A stretch of 64,000 bases of DNA. It comes from Paenibacillus sp. HWE-109 (GTDB taxonomy: Bacteria; Bacillota; Bacilli; Paenibacillales; NBRC-103111). Of the stretch, positions 9,045-17,989 are shown one piece after another. Below the pieces are notes generated by a model, which worked only from the letters and a program-made list of their open reading frames with translations, was not told the origin of the DNA and did no database searches. The DNA is taken from positions 806,001 to 870,000 of the forward strand of contig NZ_CP091881.1 of assembly GCF_022163125.1 (NCBI RefSeq). Reading direction: 5' to 3'. The position numbers and the translations under genes are program-made. The first letter of the stretch is position 1. Each line of letters begins with the position of its first letter.

Positions 9045-9683
9045 ATGGCAACCGTAATGTACATCACCGCACATCCTCTCGATCCTCAATCATCGTACAG
9101 CCTCGCGGTAGGCAAAGAGTTTATCGAAGCGTACCGCGAGGCAAATCCGGGAGATGAAGTTATTCATTTGGATCTGTACAAAGAGAATATTCCGCAATTT
9201 GATGCTGACGTTTTAAGAGGTTGGGAAAAGCTTCGGTTGGGTTCATCTTTCGATCAACTGACTGATGCTGAGAAGTCAAAAGTGGCTCGTCTTGAGGCGA
9301 TTGTTGATCAATTCGTGGCTGCTGATAAGTACGTGTATGTTTCCCCGATGTGGAATTTCTCGATCCCACCGGTTTTGAAAGCATACACTGATGCGACTTC
9401 AATTCCGGGTAAGACTTTTAAATATACCGAAGACGGCCCTGAAGGTCTGTTGACCGGTAAGAAAGCCTTACACATTCAAGCTAGTGGTTCTGTTTATTTG
9501 GAAGGTCCTTTAGCTCCACTTGAAATGGGATACAGCTATCTGAATAAGGTTTTACATTTCTATGGGATTCAATCTATTGAGGCAATTTTTGTTGAAGGAA
9601 CGGCATTAAAATCACAAGAGCAAGCTACAGCTATTAAAGAAAAAGCAATTGCACATGCTAAGGAAGTTGCCAAACGTTTCTAA
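9045..9683 (+). CDS. azoR: FMN-dependent NADH-azoreductase
   Basis: A 212-residue flavodoxin-fold enzyme of the AzoR/AcpD family. The N terminus MYITAHPLDPQSSYSLAVG is the FMN phosphate loop; PMWNFSIPPVLKAYTD is the second FMN-contact region; ASGSVYLEGP lies near the isoalloxazine. It reduces quinones and azo compounds at the expense of NADH and protects against thiol-reactive electrophiles. The start is ATG 9045, after a purine-rich site. Probably controlled by the divergent HxlR gene. Full length for the family. Confidence 0.9.
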   Translation: MATVMYITAHPLDPQSSYSLAVGKEFIEAYREANPGDEVIHLDLYKENIPQFDADVLRGWEKLRLGSSFDQLTDAEKSKVARLEAIVDQFVAADKYVYVSPMWNFSIPPVLKAYTDATSIPGKTFKYTEDGPEGLLTGKKALHIQASGSVYLEGPLAPLEMGYSYLNKVLHFYGIQSIEAIFVEGTALKSQEQATAIKEKAIAHAKEVAKRF

Positions 9684-9744
9684 TTTGGGGCATCTTTCTC
9701 AAACGGAATCCATAAGAGCAATTCCACCAAAAGTGAATAATAAA

Positions 9745-9785
9745 AAGCCTGAAAATCCTGTTGAAGTTTTTCAATAGGCTTACTT
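9745..9785 (+). terminator. Imperfect hairpin after azoreductase
   Basis: AAGCCT-GAAAA pairs with TTTTTC-(AAT)-AGGCTT, then TACTTATTG. Only a short T-run, so termination is uncertain. Confidence 0.4.
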
Positions 9786-9788
9786 ATT

Positions 9789-9871
9789 GCGTTAACGAGA
9801 AACTATAGTTCAATCCAACGAGGGCTGCCGCATGGCAGCCCTTTGCTCAATTAACGGGAGTTTAGTTGAAC
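9789..9871 (+). repeat. CBR copy 2 (full: A, B, C)
   Basis: Module A GTTAACGAGAAACTATAGTT; module B AGGGCTGCC-GCAT-GGCAGCCCT, a perfect 9-bp stem; module C CAATTAACGGGAGTTTAGTT. Modules A and C are direct repeats of each other in this copy, both ending in TAGTT(C/G)AA. Confidence 0.9.
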
Positions 9872-9952
9872 AAGAGGATGAGTCGGTGACTTTCATTGTG
9901 AATATGCTACACTCCGTACAGAAATATATACATTTGTTGGGGCGGTGAGTAG

Positions 9953-10399
9953 ATGTACTATCGTAAAGCAAATATGAATGATATTAATCAATTGGTTCAT
10001 CTAAGAAAAATGCAATTAGTTGATGAAGGGATCGAACCGAATCAAGATATTGATAGCGAACTCAATTCTTTTTTTCACAATAAGATGAGTGATGGTTCGT
10101 TAATCGAGTGGATCGTTGAAGACAATGAAGAAATTATTGCTACGGGTGCAATTATCTTCTATGATTTCCCGCCTTCATTCACAAGTAAGAGTGGTAAAAT
10201 GGGCTATATCACGAATATGTATACGAAAGAAAATTACCGTGGACAAGGGATCGCTACGACTATGTTAACTAAATTAGCTGATGAAGCTAGAATCGCAGGT
10301 GTATCAAAAATTTGGCTCGGGGCTTCAACATTAGGTAGACCGGTATATAAAAAGTTTGGTTTTATTGAAGCAGATTATTGGATGGAATTAAATCTTTAG
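9953..10399 (+). CDS. GNAT-family N-acetyltransferase
   Basis: A 148-residue single-domain GNAT protein. The acetyl-CoA pyrophosphate loop is NYRGQGIATTML, near residue 92; the upstream beta strand is MGYITNMYTKE and the C-terminal strand VYKKFGF. Start ATG 9953 follows GGGGCGGTGAG. It transfers an acetyl group from acetyl-CoA to an amine; the substrate is unknown. It lies 80 bases behind CBR copy 2 and in the same orientation; a possible decayed module A (CTCTAACGCCGCGAAAAT) follows its stop. This is the one-gene cassette pattern seen from 38.6 kb onward. Confidence 0.85.
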   Translation: MYYRKANMNDINQLVHLRKMQLVDEGIEPNQDIDSELNSFFHNKMSDGSLIEWIVEDNEEIIATGAIIFYDFPPSFTSKSGKMGYITNMYTKENYRGQGIATTMLTKLADEARIAGVSKIWLGASTLGRPVYKKFGFIEADYWMELNL

Positions 10400-10473
10400 G
10401 CAATTACAAATACTCTAACGCCGCGAAAATCTTGGCTTTTTTATTTTGTGGGATAAGGTGCCTGTCAAAAACA

Positions 10474-10531
10474 AATGACAAGAACTTTATCCACTTCCCG
10501 ATTTTGACAAGAACTTGAACTCATTCCCGAC
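10474..10531 (+). repeat. Two tandem 29-bp repeats
   Basis: Two adjacent units share the core TGACAAGAACTT and the end TTCCCGA (10474-10502 and 10503-10531). In non-coding sequence between the GNAT gene and the IS6 remnant; role unknown, possibly left by an insertion sequence. Confidence 0.6.
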
Positions 10532-10648
10532 AGATGGCAGGGAGATAGTGAAGAAGATAAACATAAAAGTTGTAAACTGAACTCACTAATTAAGGTTCTG
10601 GTGCAAGGATTTAAAAAGTTAGCAGTTACCCTACAAACTTTACTTTGT

Positions 10649-11150
10649 CTATGCCACTAAACCAAATATCTTATTTAGCCATTCTACAGCAGTGAGGACA
10701 GTCGATTTATCATCGGCCTGTCCTTTCCTTATCATATGTAAAGCCTCAATTCCCTTTAACGTCTGATCCGCTGTAAGAAACGATTTGAAACCGAGATTTG
10801 GTTTTGTGATTTTCTTTATGAACCGATGATCTTGCTCCACAATGTTGTTTAGATACTTTGTCTGTCTAATCAAGGTTTCTTTTGGTAGGATATGCTGGAT
10901 TTTTATCCAAGGTGATTACACGTGGGATTTGAGTATGTGGAGAGGACAAAGCCTTTGTAAAGAAGCGCTTAGCTGCCTGCATATCCCGATTTTCAGATAA
11001 CATGAAATCAATGGTTTTCCCCATAGAATCAACGGCTCTGTATAAATACTTTCACTGACCTTTAACTTTGATGTAGGTTTCGTAAGTCCTCCACGAGTCG
11101 TTGGCAGGTTTCAAATAGGGGCGGAAGTACTTTGCTCCATCCCATGACTT
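10649..11150 (-). pseudogene. IS6-family (IS26/IS240-like) transposase, degenerate
   Basis: On the minus strand: LKPANDSWRTYETYIKVKGQ, an in-frame stop, KYLYRAVDSMGKTIDFMLS, ITLDKNPAYP, a frameshift or short deletion, then LIRQTKYLNNIVEQDHRFIK and a C terminus ending EWLNKIFGLVA. These are the DDE-domain landmarks of IS6-family transposases. The N-terminal third is missing. The terminal inverted repeats were not found. The C terminus closely matches the fragment at 2996. Confidence 0.8.
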
Positions 11151-11212
11151 CATTATCAAGTACGTTATCATGAATTAGAGCTTTGCGCCACAACCTATAA
11201 TAAAGGTTAGTT

Positions 11213-11238
11213 ACCCTACGAGAAATCGTAGGGTTTTA
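11213..11238 (+). terminator. Rho-independent terminator, orphan
   Basis: ACCCTACG-AGAAAT-CGTAGGGTTTT: perfect 7-bp stem and T-run. No intact plus-strand gene precedes it, so its original gene has been lost. Confidence 0.7.
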
Positions 11239-11310
11239 TGAATTTACATTAGTAGTTAATTAGAAATATGAAGTTGATGTTTGCAAACGGATTGAGAGAG
11301 AACCATATTA

Positions 11311-11412
11311 GTAACGGAAGGTGTTGATTTTGCTTCATATGTTGCTGGACTATTGAATGAGGAGTTACTTAAACTTGCAGACGAAGCAATGTATCACTCG
11401 AAGATTATATGA
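11311..11412 (+). pseudogene. Possible GGDEF-domain C-terminal remnant
   Basis: An open stretch ends LLKLADEAMYHSKII and a stop; 'ADEAMYxSK' is the usual C-terminal helix of GGDEF (diguanylate cyclase) domains. Only about 33 codons survive, with no catalytic GGDEF motif. Short, so tentative. Confidence 0.4.
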
Positions 11413-11605
11413 AAGAGGAAAATAATGATTGTTAGAAAATAAAGATATAGACTGGCGGCGGGCATTAAGCTATTCCAGCTAATAGCTTGTCAATATTTAA
11501 TTATTAATAGTAGATTCATGAGGTGGTATACTTTAAAAAGTGTATGGGAAAGAACCGTCCTGTTAAGCACGGATATAGATTCCATTTATTTCTATTTCTT
11601 GTTGT

Positions 11606-12696
11606 TCACTCTAACCGGAATGCTTCCTTAGTAGTTAAGATGGCAAAAACCCAGTGGATGAGTTTATTCACACATGCAATTACTGCTACTTTGAATAGCT
11701 TTCCTTCAGCACGTTTCTTATCCTAATAAGCCCTTAATTTCTTATTTCTATTACTGCGAATACCACATCGTACAGCTTGATACAAGGCAGTACGAAGCCT
11801 CCTGGAGCCGTGCTTAGTGATTTTATTTTGGGTAGCTACAAACTTACCTGAAGAAAAAAAACTTGGATCAACACTAGCAAAGGCCACCAGTTTCTTTGCG
11901 TGATCAAACGGATCGATCTCACCAATCTCAGCTAAAATTGTTGCAGCAATCTTAGTGCCAATTCCGGGTATCGATTGGATTAAATCATATTCAAATAGCT
12001 CTTCAGCCAGGCCATCTATCGATTTATTAAGGGTTGATAGAATGATCCTGGTATTGAAGAAGCAATTTGATGAGCAGCTGCATGGAGATTAAATGGCTTG
12101 AAAAAGCTGTCTCCTTAAAGGGATTTCGTTTTGCTGCCGCTACTAAGATTTGAGCACGTGCCAAGCACCATGAGACGGATTTGCCGCGTCCAGTAAGACT
12201 TTGAATTGCAGTAGTAATCTCCAACTCAGACATTTCTAGGACTTCTTTTGATGTTGGGTGTAAAACCAAAAATCGAAGGGACACCTTTGAATAAAGATCA
12301 CCAAACACGCTGCCCCCGCTTTTTGTAGGGTTCAAACTCTTCTTTATAGAATAGCGTCCCTAATAAATGGGCATCTGCGGCATCCGTCTTTAACCGGCGC
12401 AAATTGGTTTTCTTAGCGTTATGTGAGATTAAAGGATTAATGACGATGTTCAAATACTGGTGATCATCCGGAAACTGAACAACAGGGCTTTGATAATGAC
12501 CTGTTGCTTCCATAACAATGGTAGGACGAATCTCTGCTACCGCTTCCACACTATCGCATGTGATACGGGATTCATGTCCCAACCAGCCTAACCATGGTTG
12601 AACAAGTAGGGGGGATGAACTAAATAGCTTACGGAATCCAAGTCCCACGGGCAGAAACGTTCGATCCCCGGCTACCGTTATAATAAGACCACACAA
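11606..12696 (-). pseudogene. IS110-family transposase, frameshifted
   Basis: Three minus-strand segments add up to one transposase. The N-terminal DEDD RuvC-like part is 12298-12696 (IVMEATGHYQSPVV, then NLRRLKTDAADAHLLG). The middle is 12027-12335. The transposase_20 C-terminal part is about 11606-12026 (DLIQSIPGIGTKIAATILAE, KLVAFASVDPSFFSSGKFV, ITKHGSRRLRTALYQAVR). A shift near 12300, a break near 12027 and a stop after KKLRAY disrupt it. Its upstream side carries a hairpin (GAGGTC..CCAGA / TCTGG.GACCTC, 12699-12730), next to a broken CBR copy. Confidence 0.8.
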
Positions 12697-12737
12697 AAAT
12701 GAGGTCTACCAGAAAGATCTGGTGACCTCATAATACG

Positions 12738-12760
12738 ATTGGGCAGGATAGTTCCAGAAG
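12738..12760 (+). repeat. CBR module C remnant beside IS110 element
   Basis: ATTGGGCAGGATAGTTCCA closely matches module C of other copies (e.g. AACGGGCAGGATACTTCCAA at 40790). Modules A and B are absent on this side; the IS110-family remnant begins within 50 bases. Confidence 0.6.
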
Positions 12761-12783
12761 CTAGACAGTTATGGTCAGTGGTT

Positions 12784-13680
12784 TTATGAAGGTGTCTGTT
12801 CATTTCGAATTTTTCGGTATTCCTTAGGTGTAATATCGCGATGCTTTTTAAAGGACTGGATAAAGTGATTGACGTGATTGAAACCCACTATTCGGGCTAT
12901 TTCAGTTATTGTATACTCCGTCGTTTCTAACAACTCGCAGCTCTTTTTAATCCGATACTTAACCAAGTAATCGTAAGGAGTCATATGGATGCTTTTTTTG
13001 AAGCTGCGAGCGCATTCCGAAACGCTCAAATGGGCTACGTCAGCAATTTCCTTCAAATTAATAGGGTTTTTATAGTTTTGGTGGATAAAGCTAACCATCA
13101 GTTGTAATCTCTCTTGCTGGAGTCTGTTATGTTTTGATGATTCTTCTGAAGATAACGAAATATTGGAGATTAGAATTAGCCATAGCTGAACCGTATGGAT
13201 GGAAATCTCATACTGCCATCGCCATGATTCTTTACGTTCAAATTTCTTCTTCATTTCCCATAGAGTTTGCAGGATTTGCTTTTGCCACTCCGCGTCACCT
13301 TTGATTTCCAATGATAGTAAGTATGAATTGGTGTAAGGAAGGACATGGTTCCTTTCCATTGCACTATCTGAGTAAAAGGCGAGCAGTTTTTCAGGAAAAT
13401 TAAAGCTCACGTATTCACCGTCATGACTAAGGTGCGTAACAATGTGCAGAACGCTCTTATTGATAAAGACGGCCTCACCTGTCTCTAAATCATAGTCAAT
13501 TCCGTTGATTTGTATCGTTAGCTTCCCTTTGGTTACCAAAGTCATTTGTAATTCTTCGTGCCAATGCAGATCGTTAACACCTCTGCCTTCAGGAATTGAC
13601 CCACGATTCGTGTGGGTGTACATAATGTATGGAAATGCCTCGTCAGGATACTGAATGGTTTCGTGTAATTGTTTATTCAA
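12784..13680 (-). CDS. AraC-family transcriptional regulator (cupin sensor)
   Basis: A 298-residue protein with an N-terminal cupin-type sensing domain (WHEELQMTLVTKGKLTIQING, near residue 40) and C-terminal double helix-turn-helix (NPINLKEIADVAHLSVSECARSF and TEYTITEIARIVGFNHVNHF). The start is TTG 13680, chosen because GAGGAG lies 8 bases ahead and homology-like sequence begins there. It is divergent from the EamA transporter gene, which is its likely target. A perfect 6-bp inverted repeat (TGATAT/ATATCA) lies between them. The ligand is unknown. Confidence 0.85.
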   Translation of the reverse strand: MNKQLHETIQYPDEAFPYIMYTHTNRGSIPEGRGVNDLHWHEELQMTLVTKGKLTIQINGIDYDLETGEAVFINKSVLHIVTHLSHDGEYVSFNFPEKLLAFYSDSAMERNHVLPYTNSYLLSLEIKGDAEWQKQILQTLWEMKKKFERKESWRWQYEISIHTVQLWLILISNISLSSEESSKHNRLQQERLQLMVSFIHQNYKNPINLKEIADVAHLSVSECARSFKKSIHMTPYDYLVKYRIKKSCELLETTEYTITEIARIVGFNHVNHFIQSFKKHRDITPKEYRKIRNEQTPS

Positions 13681-13752
13681 GGACAGGCTCCTCTATTTGA
13701 CGATATTTCGATATAAATGAGAGATATAATTACACAAAACAAATTTCTGTGG

Positions 13753-13768
13753 TGATATTATTATATCA
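13753..13768. promoter_or_regulatory. Palindrome in AraC/EamA divergent region
   Basis: TGATAT-TATT-ATATCA is a perfect inverted repeat midway between the two divergent genes; a candidate operator. AT-rich palindromes occur by chance, so confidence is modest. Confidence 0.35.
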
Positions 13769-13828
13769 AGCTAAAGCTTAACATTACAATTCTGTGCACA
13801 GGTAGTTGTCTAGACGCTTGGAGGAACT

Positions 13829-14737
13829 GTGGGTAAATTTAATAAATTTTCGTTATCATCTCGTCCCTTTATGCTGTTATTCATCAGTATATTGTCCGTT
13901 TCAATCTCTTCGATCATGATAAAACTTTCAGATACACCTACGTCTGTGGCTGGGATGTACAGATTGTTTATTTCCGTTATTATCATGCTCACATTTGTGC
14001 CTTGGAAATTATTTCGATCCATTGAGATGAATAAAAAGGACTGGATTATCGTACTTATTGCCGGTCTATTTCTAGGGCTGCACTTTTTATTCTGGATGGA
14101 ATCACTGGTCTATACCTCTGTCGCAAGCTCTATGGTCATCTTCTCGTTGCAGCCATTATTTGTCATGCTCGGATCCTTCTTTTTGTTCAAGGAACGAGCA
14201 AGTCGACTAACGGTTTGTTGCTTGATGGTTGCTCTTCTTGGCTCAGTCCTTATCGCTTGGGGAGATATAGTGATTTCGAAAGAAGCATTAATTGGAGACG
14301 GCTTATCATTAATAGGCACTCTCTTCGTTTCAGCCTATTTGTTGGCGGGGCAGAAAGTAAGCCGAAAAATCCATACAAATGTGTACAGCATTATCGTTTT
14401 TTTTATTGGCGGGACCGTCATGCTCGTTTACAATCTGTTTAATAATAATTCTTTAGTTGAATATGACTCATCCGAATGGACTTACTTTTTATTGCTAGCG
14501 ATAATCCCAACTATCTTTGGACAGTATATTTTTAATCTCTTGTTAAAATCAATTGGGGCAACTACTGTCTCAGTAGGTATTATTGGAGAACCTGTTATTG
14601 CCATTATTCTCGCGTATCTATTATTAGGAGAAACAATTTCTTTATTTCAGTTTTTAGGTGGGATGATGACTTTATTCGGTATGGGTATGTATTTTTGGTC
14701 AAAAACTTTAAGGTCCAACGTTCAAATTAGCAACTAA
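13829..14737 (+). CDS. EamA/DMT-family transporter
   Basis: A 302-residue membrane protein with ten predicted helices in two EamA repeats (residues about 12-142 and 155-295), each ending in the usual glycine-rich packing helix (LGSVLIAWGDIVI and LGGMMTLFGMGMYFW). Start GTG 13829 follows GGAGGAACT. These proteins export amino acids, metabolites or drugs; the substrate here is unknown. Divergent from the AraC regulator gene that probably controls it. A small csaA gene follows 38 bases downstream and may be cotranscribed. Confidence 0.85.
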   Translation: MGKFNKFSLSSRPFMLLFISILSVSISSIMIKLSDTPTSVAGMYRLFISVIIMLTFVPWKLFRSIEMNKKDWIIVLIAGLFLGLHFLFWMESLVYTSVASSMVIFSLQPLFVMLGSFFLFKERASRLTVCCLMVALLGSVLIAWGDIVISKEALIGDGLSLIGTLFVSAYLLAGQKVSRKIHTNVYSIIVFFIGGTVMLVYNLFNNNSLVEYDSSEWTYFLLLAIIPTIFGQYIFNLLLKSIGATTVSVGIIGEPVIAIILAYLLLGETISLFQFLGGMMTLFGMGMYFWSKTLRSNVQISN

Positions 14738-14775
14738 TTAGCTAGATATACATTTGTTGAGAAGGGGAATGACGG

Positions 14776-15108
14776 ATGGCAACAATTGATGACTTTTTGA
14801 AACTCGATATTCTTGTTGGAACTATTACTCAAGCGGAGTTTTTTGAGGAAGCAAAAATACCCGCTATTAAACTTCAAATTGATTTTGGACCCGATATCGG
14901 AATTAAATCTTCAAGTGCACAAATAACAAAACGATATAAGACGGAAGATCTTATTGGGAAACAGATAATAGGTGTAGTTAACTTCCCTACTCGACGTATA
15001 GCAGGTTTCAAATCAGAAGTATTAGTTATTGGGGGAATACCGGAAAAGGGGGATGTAGTTCTCTTGAAACCGGATATTATTTTACCTAATGGAACCCCTA
15101 TTGGATAA
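14776..15108 (+). CDS. csaA: CsaA-like tRNA-binding/chaperone protein
   Basis: A 110-residue OB-fold protein of the CsaA / tRNA-binding-arm family. Landmarks are DFLKLDILVGTI at the N terminus, KSSSAQIT in the middle and NFPTRRIAGFKSEVLVIGG near residue 75. CsaA is a small dimeric protein with proposed secretion-chaperone and tRNA-binding activity. ATG 14776 follows GAAGGGGAATGA. Complete. It lies between the EamA gene and a decayed IS1111-type element. Confidence 0.9.
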   Translation: MATIDDFLKLDILVGTITQAEFFEEAKIPAIKLQIDFGPDIGIKSSSAQITKRYKTEDLIGKQIIGVVNFPTRRIAGFKSEVLVIGGIPEKGDVVLLKPDIILPNGTPIG

Positions 15109-15243
15109 TTTGGGAATACTAAGAGTTAAGCTAAACATTCCTGTATAGCCTAAGAAATGGGCTTTGTCAAAAAAAGGAGCGCCTCGGTATGATGGGTTTG
15201 TCGACGGGTAGATACCCAACACCATCAAGGAGGCGCTCTTATT

Positions 15244-16446
15244 ATGAAGTTTATGCAATCTGACGGACCACTCCGCATCTTGTTGTGGGTATTGATATGG
15301 TGAAGGAAACTCAAGTAGCCCAAGCTACAAATTATCGAGGAATTATCCTTACAAACCAGCATCTATCATTCAAAAACACCGATTAAAGAACATCATAATT
15401 GGCATGGAGCCGACGGGACTCTATTGGTACAGTTTAGCTAATTGGCTTGCCCAGAAAGATTTAAGCGTTGTTTTAGTGAATCCTGCAACGACGAAACGAA
15501 ACAAGGAGAACCGAGATAATTGTCCTTCCAAGAGTGACCCGAAGGATGCCCTTGTTATTGCAGATGTTGTTAGCCGTGGCTATTACTATGAATACATCCG
15601 ACAAGCAACTCATTTTCAGAGGTTACGGACCCTAATGAATGATCGGGAATTTTGGGTCACAAATAGTGTTCGGATGCAGAACCGGATCATCCGCTGGCTG
15701 GATATACGCTTCCCTGAGTACGCTTCAGTGTTTAAAGATAGGACCTGTCCACGATCCATAGCAACACTCAAAGAGTTCCCGTCTCCGCTGGATTTAATAG
15801 GTCAATCTACACCAGAAGTTATTACAGGTTGGCGAAAATATATGAAACGAGCTGGCGGCTCCACGGGTATTCAGAAGGCAGCTGAACTACTCTCTAAAGC
15901 GGTTCAGAGCGTGGGGGAAACTGTAAGCTCTGAATGAGGCCAAACAGGATCTGCATCCGCTTAATTGATGAGTACGAGCGTATTGAGGGTATATTGAACC
16001 AAATAGCACAAGAAATAGCATCCTTGCTTAGTGAGATCCCAATTTCAAGCCAATTTCGTGCTAATAAAGGTCTAGGTACAATCTATATCGCAGCAATTCT
16101 GGCTGGTGCGGGTTATCTGAAGCAATACGCTCACGGTCGTCAGCTGCTACGGAAAGCCGGTTTAAACCTGGCAGAGAGCATGTCTGAAAAGCGCAAGGGC
16201 CAGATGGTACTTTCCAAACGTGGAGATTTCACACTCCGAAAATATATGTATCTGGCTACCTTAACATTTACAAACCCTGTTTTTAAGCAATTGCATGAGA
16301 ATAATGCGCAAGTTAAACATATGAGTAAGCAAAAGTCGATATTTAAATTGCTTGGAAAGCTGGCGCGAATCCTAACCGGCATGGTGCATTCCAAGGAGTC
16401 TTTTACTCCTGAAAAAACGGTCATTCAGTACACTCAGGCTGCCTAA
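15244..16446 (+). pseudogene. IS110-family transposase, multiple frameshifts
   Basis: Starts MKFMQSDGP at ATG 15244, shifts frame within 15 codons (VVGIDMVKETQVAQATNYRG is the correct continuation), loses a segment near 15375, then runs intact from IIGMEPTGLYWYSLANWL through CPSKSDPKDALVIADV (DEDD catalytic part) and MQNRIIRWLDIRFPEYASVF. A further shift at about 15930-15960 precedes the C-terminal transposase_20 region (NKGLGTIYIAAILAGAG, QLLRKAGLNLAESMS, VLSKRGDFTLRKYMYLA). Active-site residues are still present in pieces, but translation is interrupted at least three times. Confidence 0.85.
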
Positions 16447-16740
16447 TCTTCGCAATAACGCGAATTGATTCGTTCGCAGGACTTTAAACAAAGAAAGCAC
16501 GGAGGAGCGAATTCGTTATCCATAAGGGCACAGACCCATCCGCTAAACGCTATCGGTCTCCACACCTTGGAAAGGTGTAACGAAGGAATGTTAGGGTGTC
16601 GACCCGTAGAGCTTTGGGATGGTCAATCTCCAGGGGATTGGAGTATGCGTGCAGTAGAGTATGATGTGGGGAAATATTCCATCTGTTCCCGTGTGCCTAA
16701 AAATGGTAACTTACGGTAGTGATAACTTAATATCCTTACG
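16447..16740 (+). ncRNA. Candidate bridge RNA region of the IS1111-like element
   Basis: About 290 bases with no credible gene and several local hairpins (ACACCTT-GG-AAAGGTGT near 16560; CAATCTCC..GGATTGG near 16625). In IS1111-type elements the structured guide (bridge) RNA is encoded downstream of the transposase. Assignment is by position and structure only; the element is decayed. Confidence 0.3.
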
Positions 16741-16811
16741 GCCGCTATATTCCAGTGTGATCAAATCCTGCGAATGAGTGAGCTTACGTGAGATAAATCC
16801 TTAATACTGAG

Positions 16812-16846
16812 GACGGGTAACTTTAGTTTAACTAAGGGCTGTCGTT
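16812..16846 (+). repeat. CBR remnant (module A and truncated B)
   Basis: GACGGGTAACTTTAGTTTAA is module A (compare the copy at 41130). It is followed by AAGGGCTGTCG, the first arm of a module B hairpin, which then breaks off. Module C is missing; a sigma-K fragment begins 120 bases later. Confidence 0.65.
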
Positions 16847-16965
16847 TACAAGACATATTCTATTTCGGAATTAAGAAAAAAATATGAAACAGCCAAAATC
16901 ACTTGTATTATCATAAATGAATTCACAGATATCCTTTGCAGGATATTTGAATTTAAGCGTCGGAG

Positions 16966-17263
16966 GATTTGATCTCCATCGGGACGATCGGATTGATCAA
17001 AGCGATCGAGTCGTTCTCGCCGAACAAAGGCACGAAGCTCGCGACTTTCGCGGCGCGCTGTATCGAGAACGAGATCCTCATGCATCTGCGCTCTTTGAAG
17101 AAAACGAGGAAAGATGTATCCTTGCATGATCCCATCGGAACAGACAGAGCGGACGCAGCGGGAGATTGCGAAGGAGCTGGGTATTAGCCGCTCCTATGTG
17201 TCACGGATCGAAAAAAGGGCACTGATGAAGCTATATCATGAATTTTATAAGGCGAAGCGGTAA
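16966..17263 (+). pseudogene. Sigma-K-type sporulation sigma factor remnant, copy 1
   Basis: Begins at DLISIGTIGLIKAIESFS (region 2) and follows the family through CIENEILMHLRSLKKTRKDV to DPIGTD, where about 180 bases are missing compared with the second copy at 38 kb. The missing piece lies between two AGAG motifs, a microhomology deletion that also shifts the frame. The other frame then gives TQREIAKELGISRSYVSRIE and a C terminus ending KLYHEFYKAKR (region 4.2). The N-terminal third, including region 1.2/2.1, is absent. Non-functional. Confidence 0.8.
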
Positions 17264-17320
17264 AAGAATTGAATCGTAATCTTCATTTATTTGGCATCAA
17301 ATAATGGGGGGGCGAACACA

Positions 17321-17989
17321 ATGACAGCCTTAATTCAAATTGAGCATGTGAGTAAATTTTACTATATGGGCGAAGAGACCATTCGTGCGTTGGATGACAT
17401 CACGTTAGACATCGCGCAAGGTGAGTTTGTCGCCATAATGGGGCCTTCGGGCTCCGGGAAGTCCACGCTGATGAATATCATCGGCTGTTTGGACGTATCG
17501 GACGAAGGCTTGTATGTGCTGGATGGGAAGCAGATTCACGCGCTGAAAGATACACAATTGGCGGAGATTCGGAATGGGAAGATCGGATTTGTCTTTCAGA
17601 ATTTTAACCTGCTGCCGAGATTAAACGCTTATGAAAATGTGGAGTTACCGTTGATCTATCGCGGATTATCTAGAAAGCAGCGAGAGCCGCTGGTTTTGCA
17701 GGCATTGGAAGCGGTTGATTTGTTGGATCGAAAGAAAAACTTTCCTTCGGAACTGTCCGGTGGGCAGCAGCAACGTGTTGCGATCGCGCGGACTTTGGCT
17801 GGGGATCCCCCGATCATCTTGGCAGATGAGCCAACGGGGGCGCTGGATTCCAAGACAGGTGTGGAAATCATGGATATTTTCAGGCGGTTGAATGAGCAGG
17901 GGCGGACGATTATTTTAATTACGCATGATCGGCAGGTAGCGGAGCAGGCGAAGCGGGTTGTGAGGTTTCGGGATGGGCGGTTAATTTAA
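17321..17989 (+). CDS. ABC transporter ATP-binding protein (MacB/LolD type)
   Basis: About 222 residues from ATG 17321, which follows GGGGGGCG; a TTG at 17291 has no ribosome site. Walker A is GPSGSGKST, the Q-loop FVFQNFNLLP, the signature LSGGQQQRVAIAR, Walker B ILADEPTGALD and the H-loop LITHD. The sequence is typical of the MacB/LolD/BceA subfamily energising FtsX-like permeases for peptide antibiotics or lipoproteins. The expected permease and membrane-fusion genes are not next to it: a sigma-K fragment precedes it and a response regulator follows. It may be left over from a broken operon. Confidence 0.85.
   Translation: MTALIQIEHVSKFYYMGEETIRALDDITLDIAQGEFVAIMGPSGSGKSTLMNIIGCLDVSDEGLYVLDGKQIHALKDTQLAEIRNGKIGFVFQNFNLLPRLNAYENVELPLIYRGLSRKQREPLVLQALEAVDLLDRKKNFPSELSGGQQQRVAIARTLAGDPPIILADEPTGALDSKTGVEIMDIFRRLNEQGRTIILITHDRQVAEQAKRVVRFRDGRLI

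Larger units (their letters stand above)
15175..16740 (+). mobile_element. IS110-family (IS1111-like) insertion sequence, decayed
   Basis: Upstream of the transposase an inverted repeat, AAGGAGCGCCTC ... AAGGAGGCGCTCTT (15175-15240), spans a 40-base centre containing GATGGG/CCCAAC. The transposase remnant follows, then about 300 bases of non-coding sequence rich in short hairpins. The outer borders are not defined by inverted repeats, as expected for this family. Confidence 0.6.

Noticed and set aside
11523..11726. 67-codon plus-strand open frame
   Set aside because: Antisense to the 3' part of the IS110-family transposase remnant; no ribosome site that fits a real gene.
16465..16719. 84-codon plus-strand open frame downstream of the transposase
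   Set aside because: Falls within the structured non-coding end of the IS1111-like element; no ribosome site and low-complexity composition.
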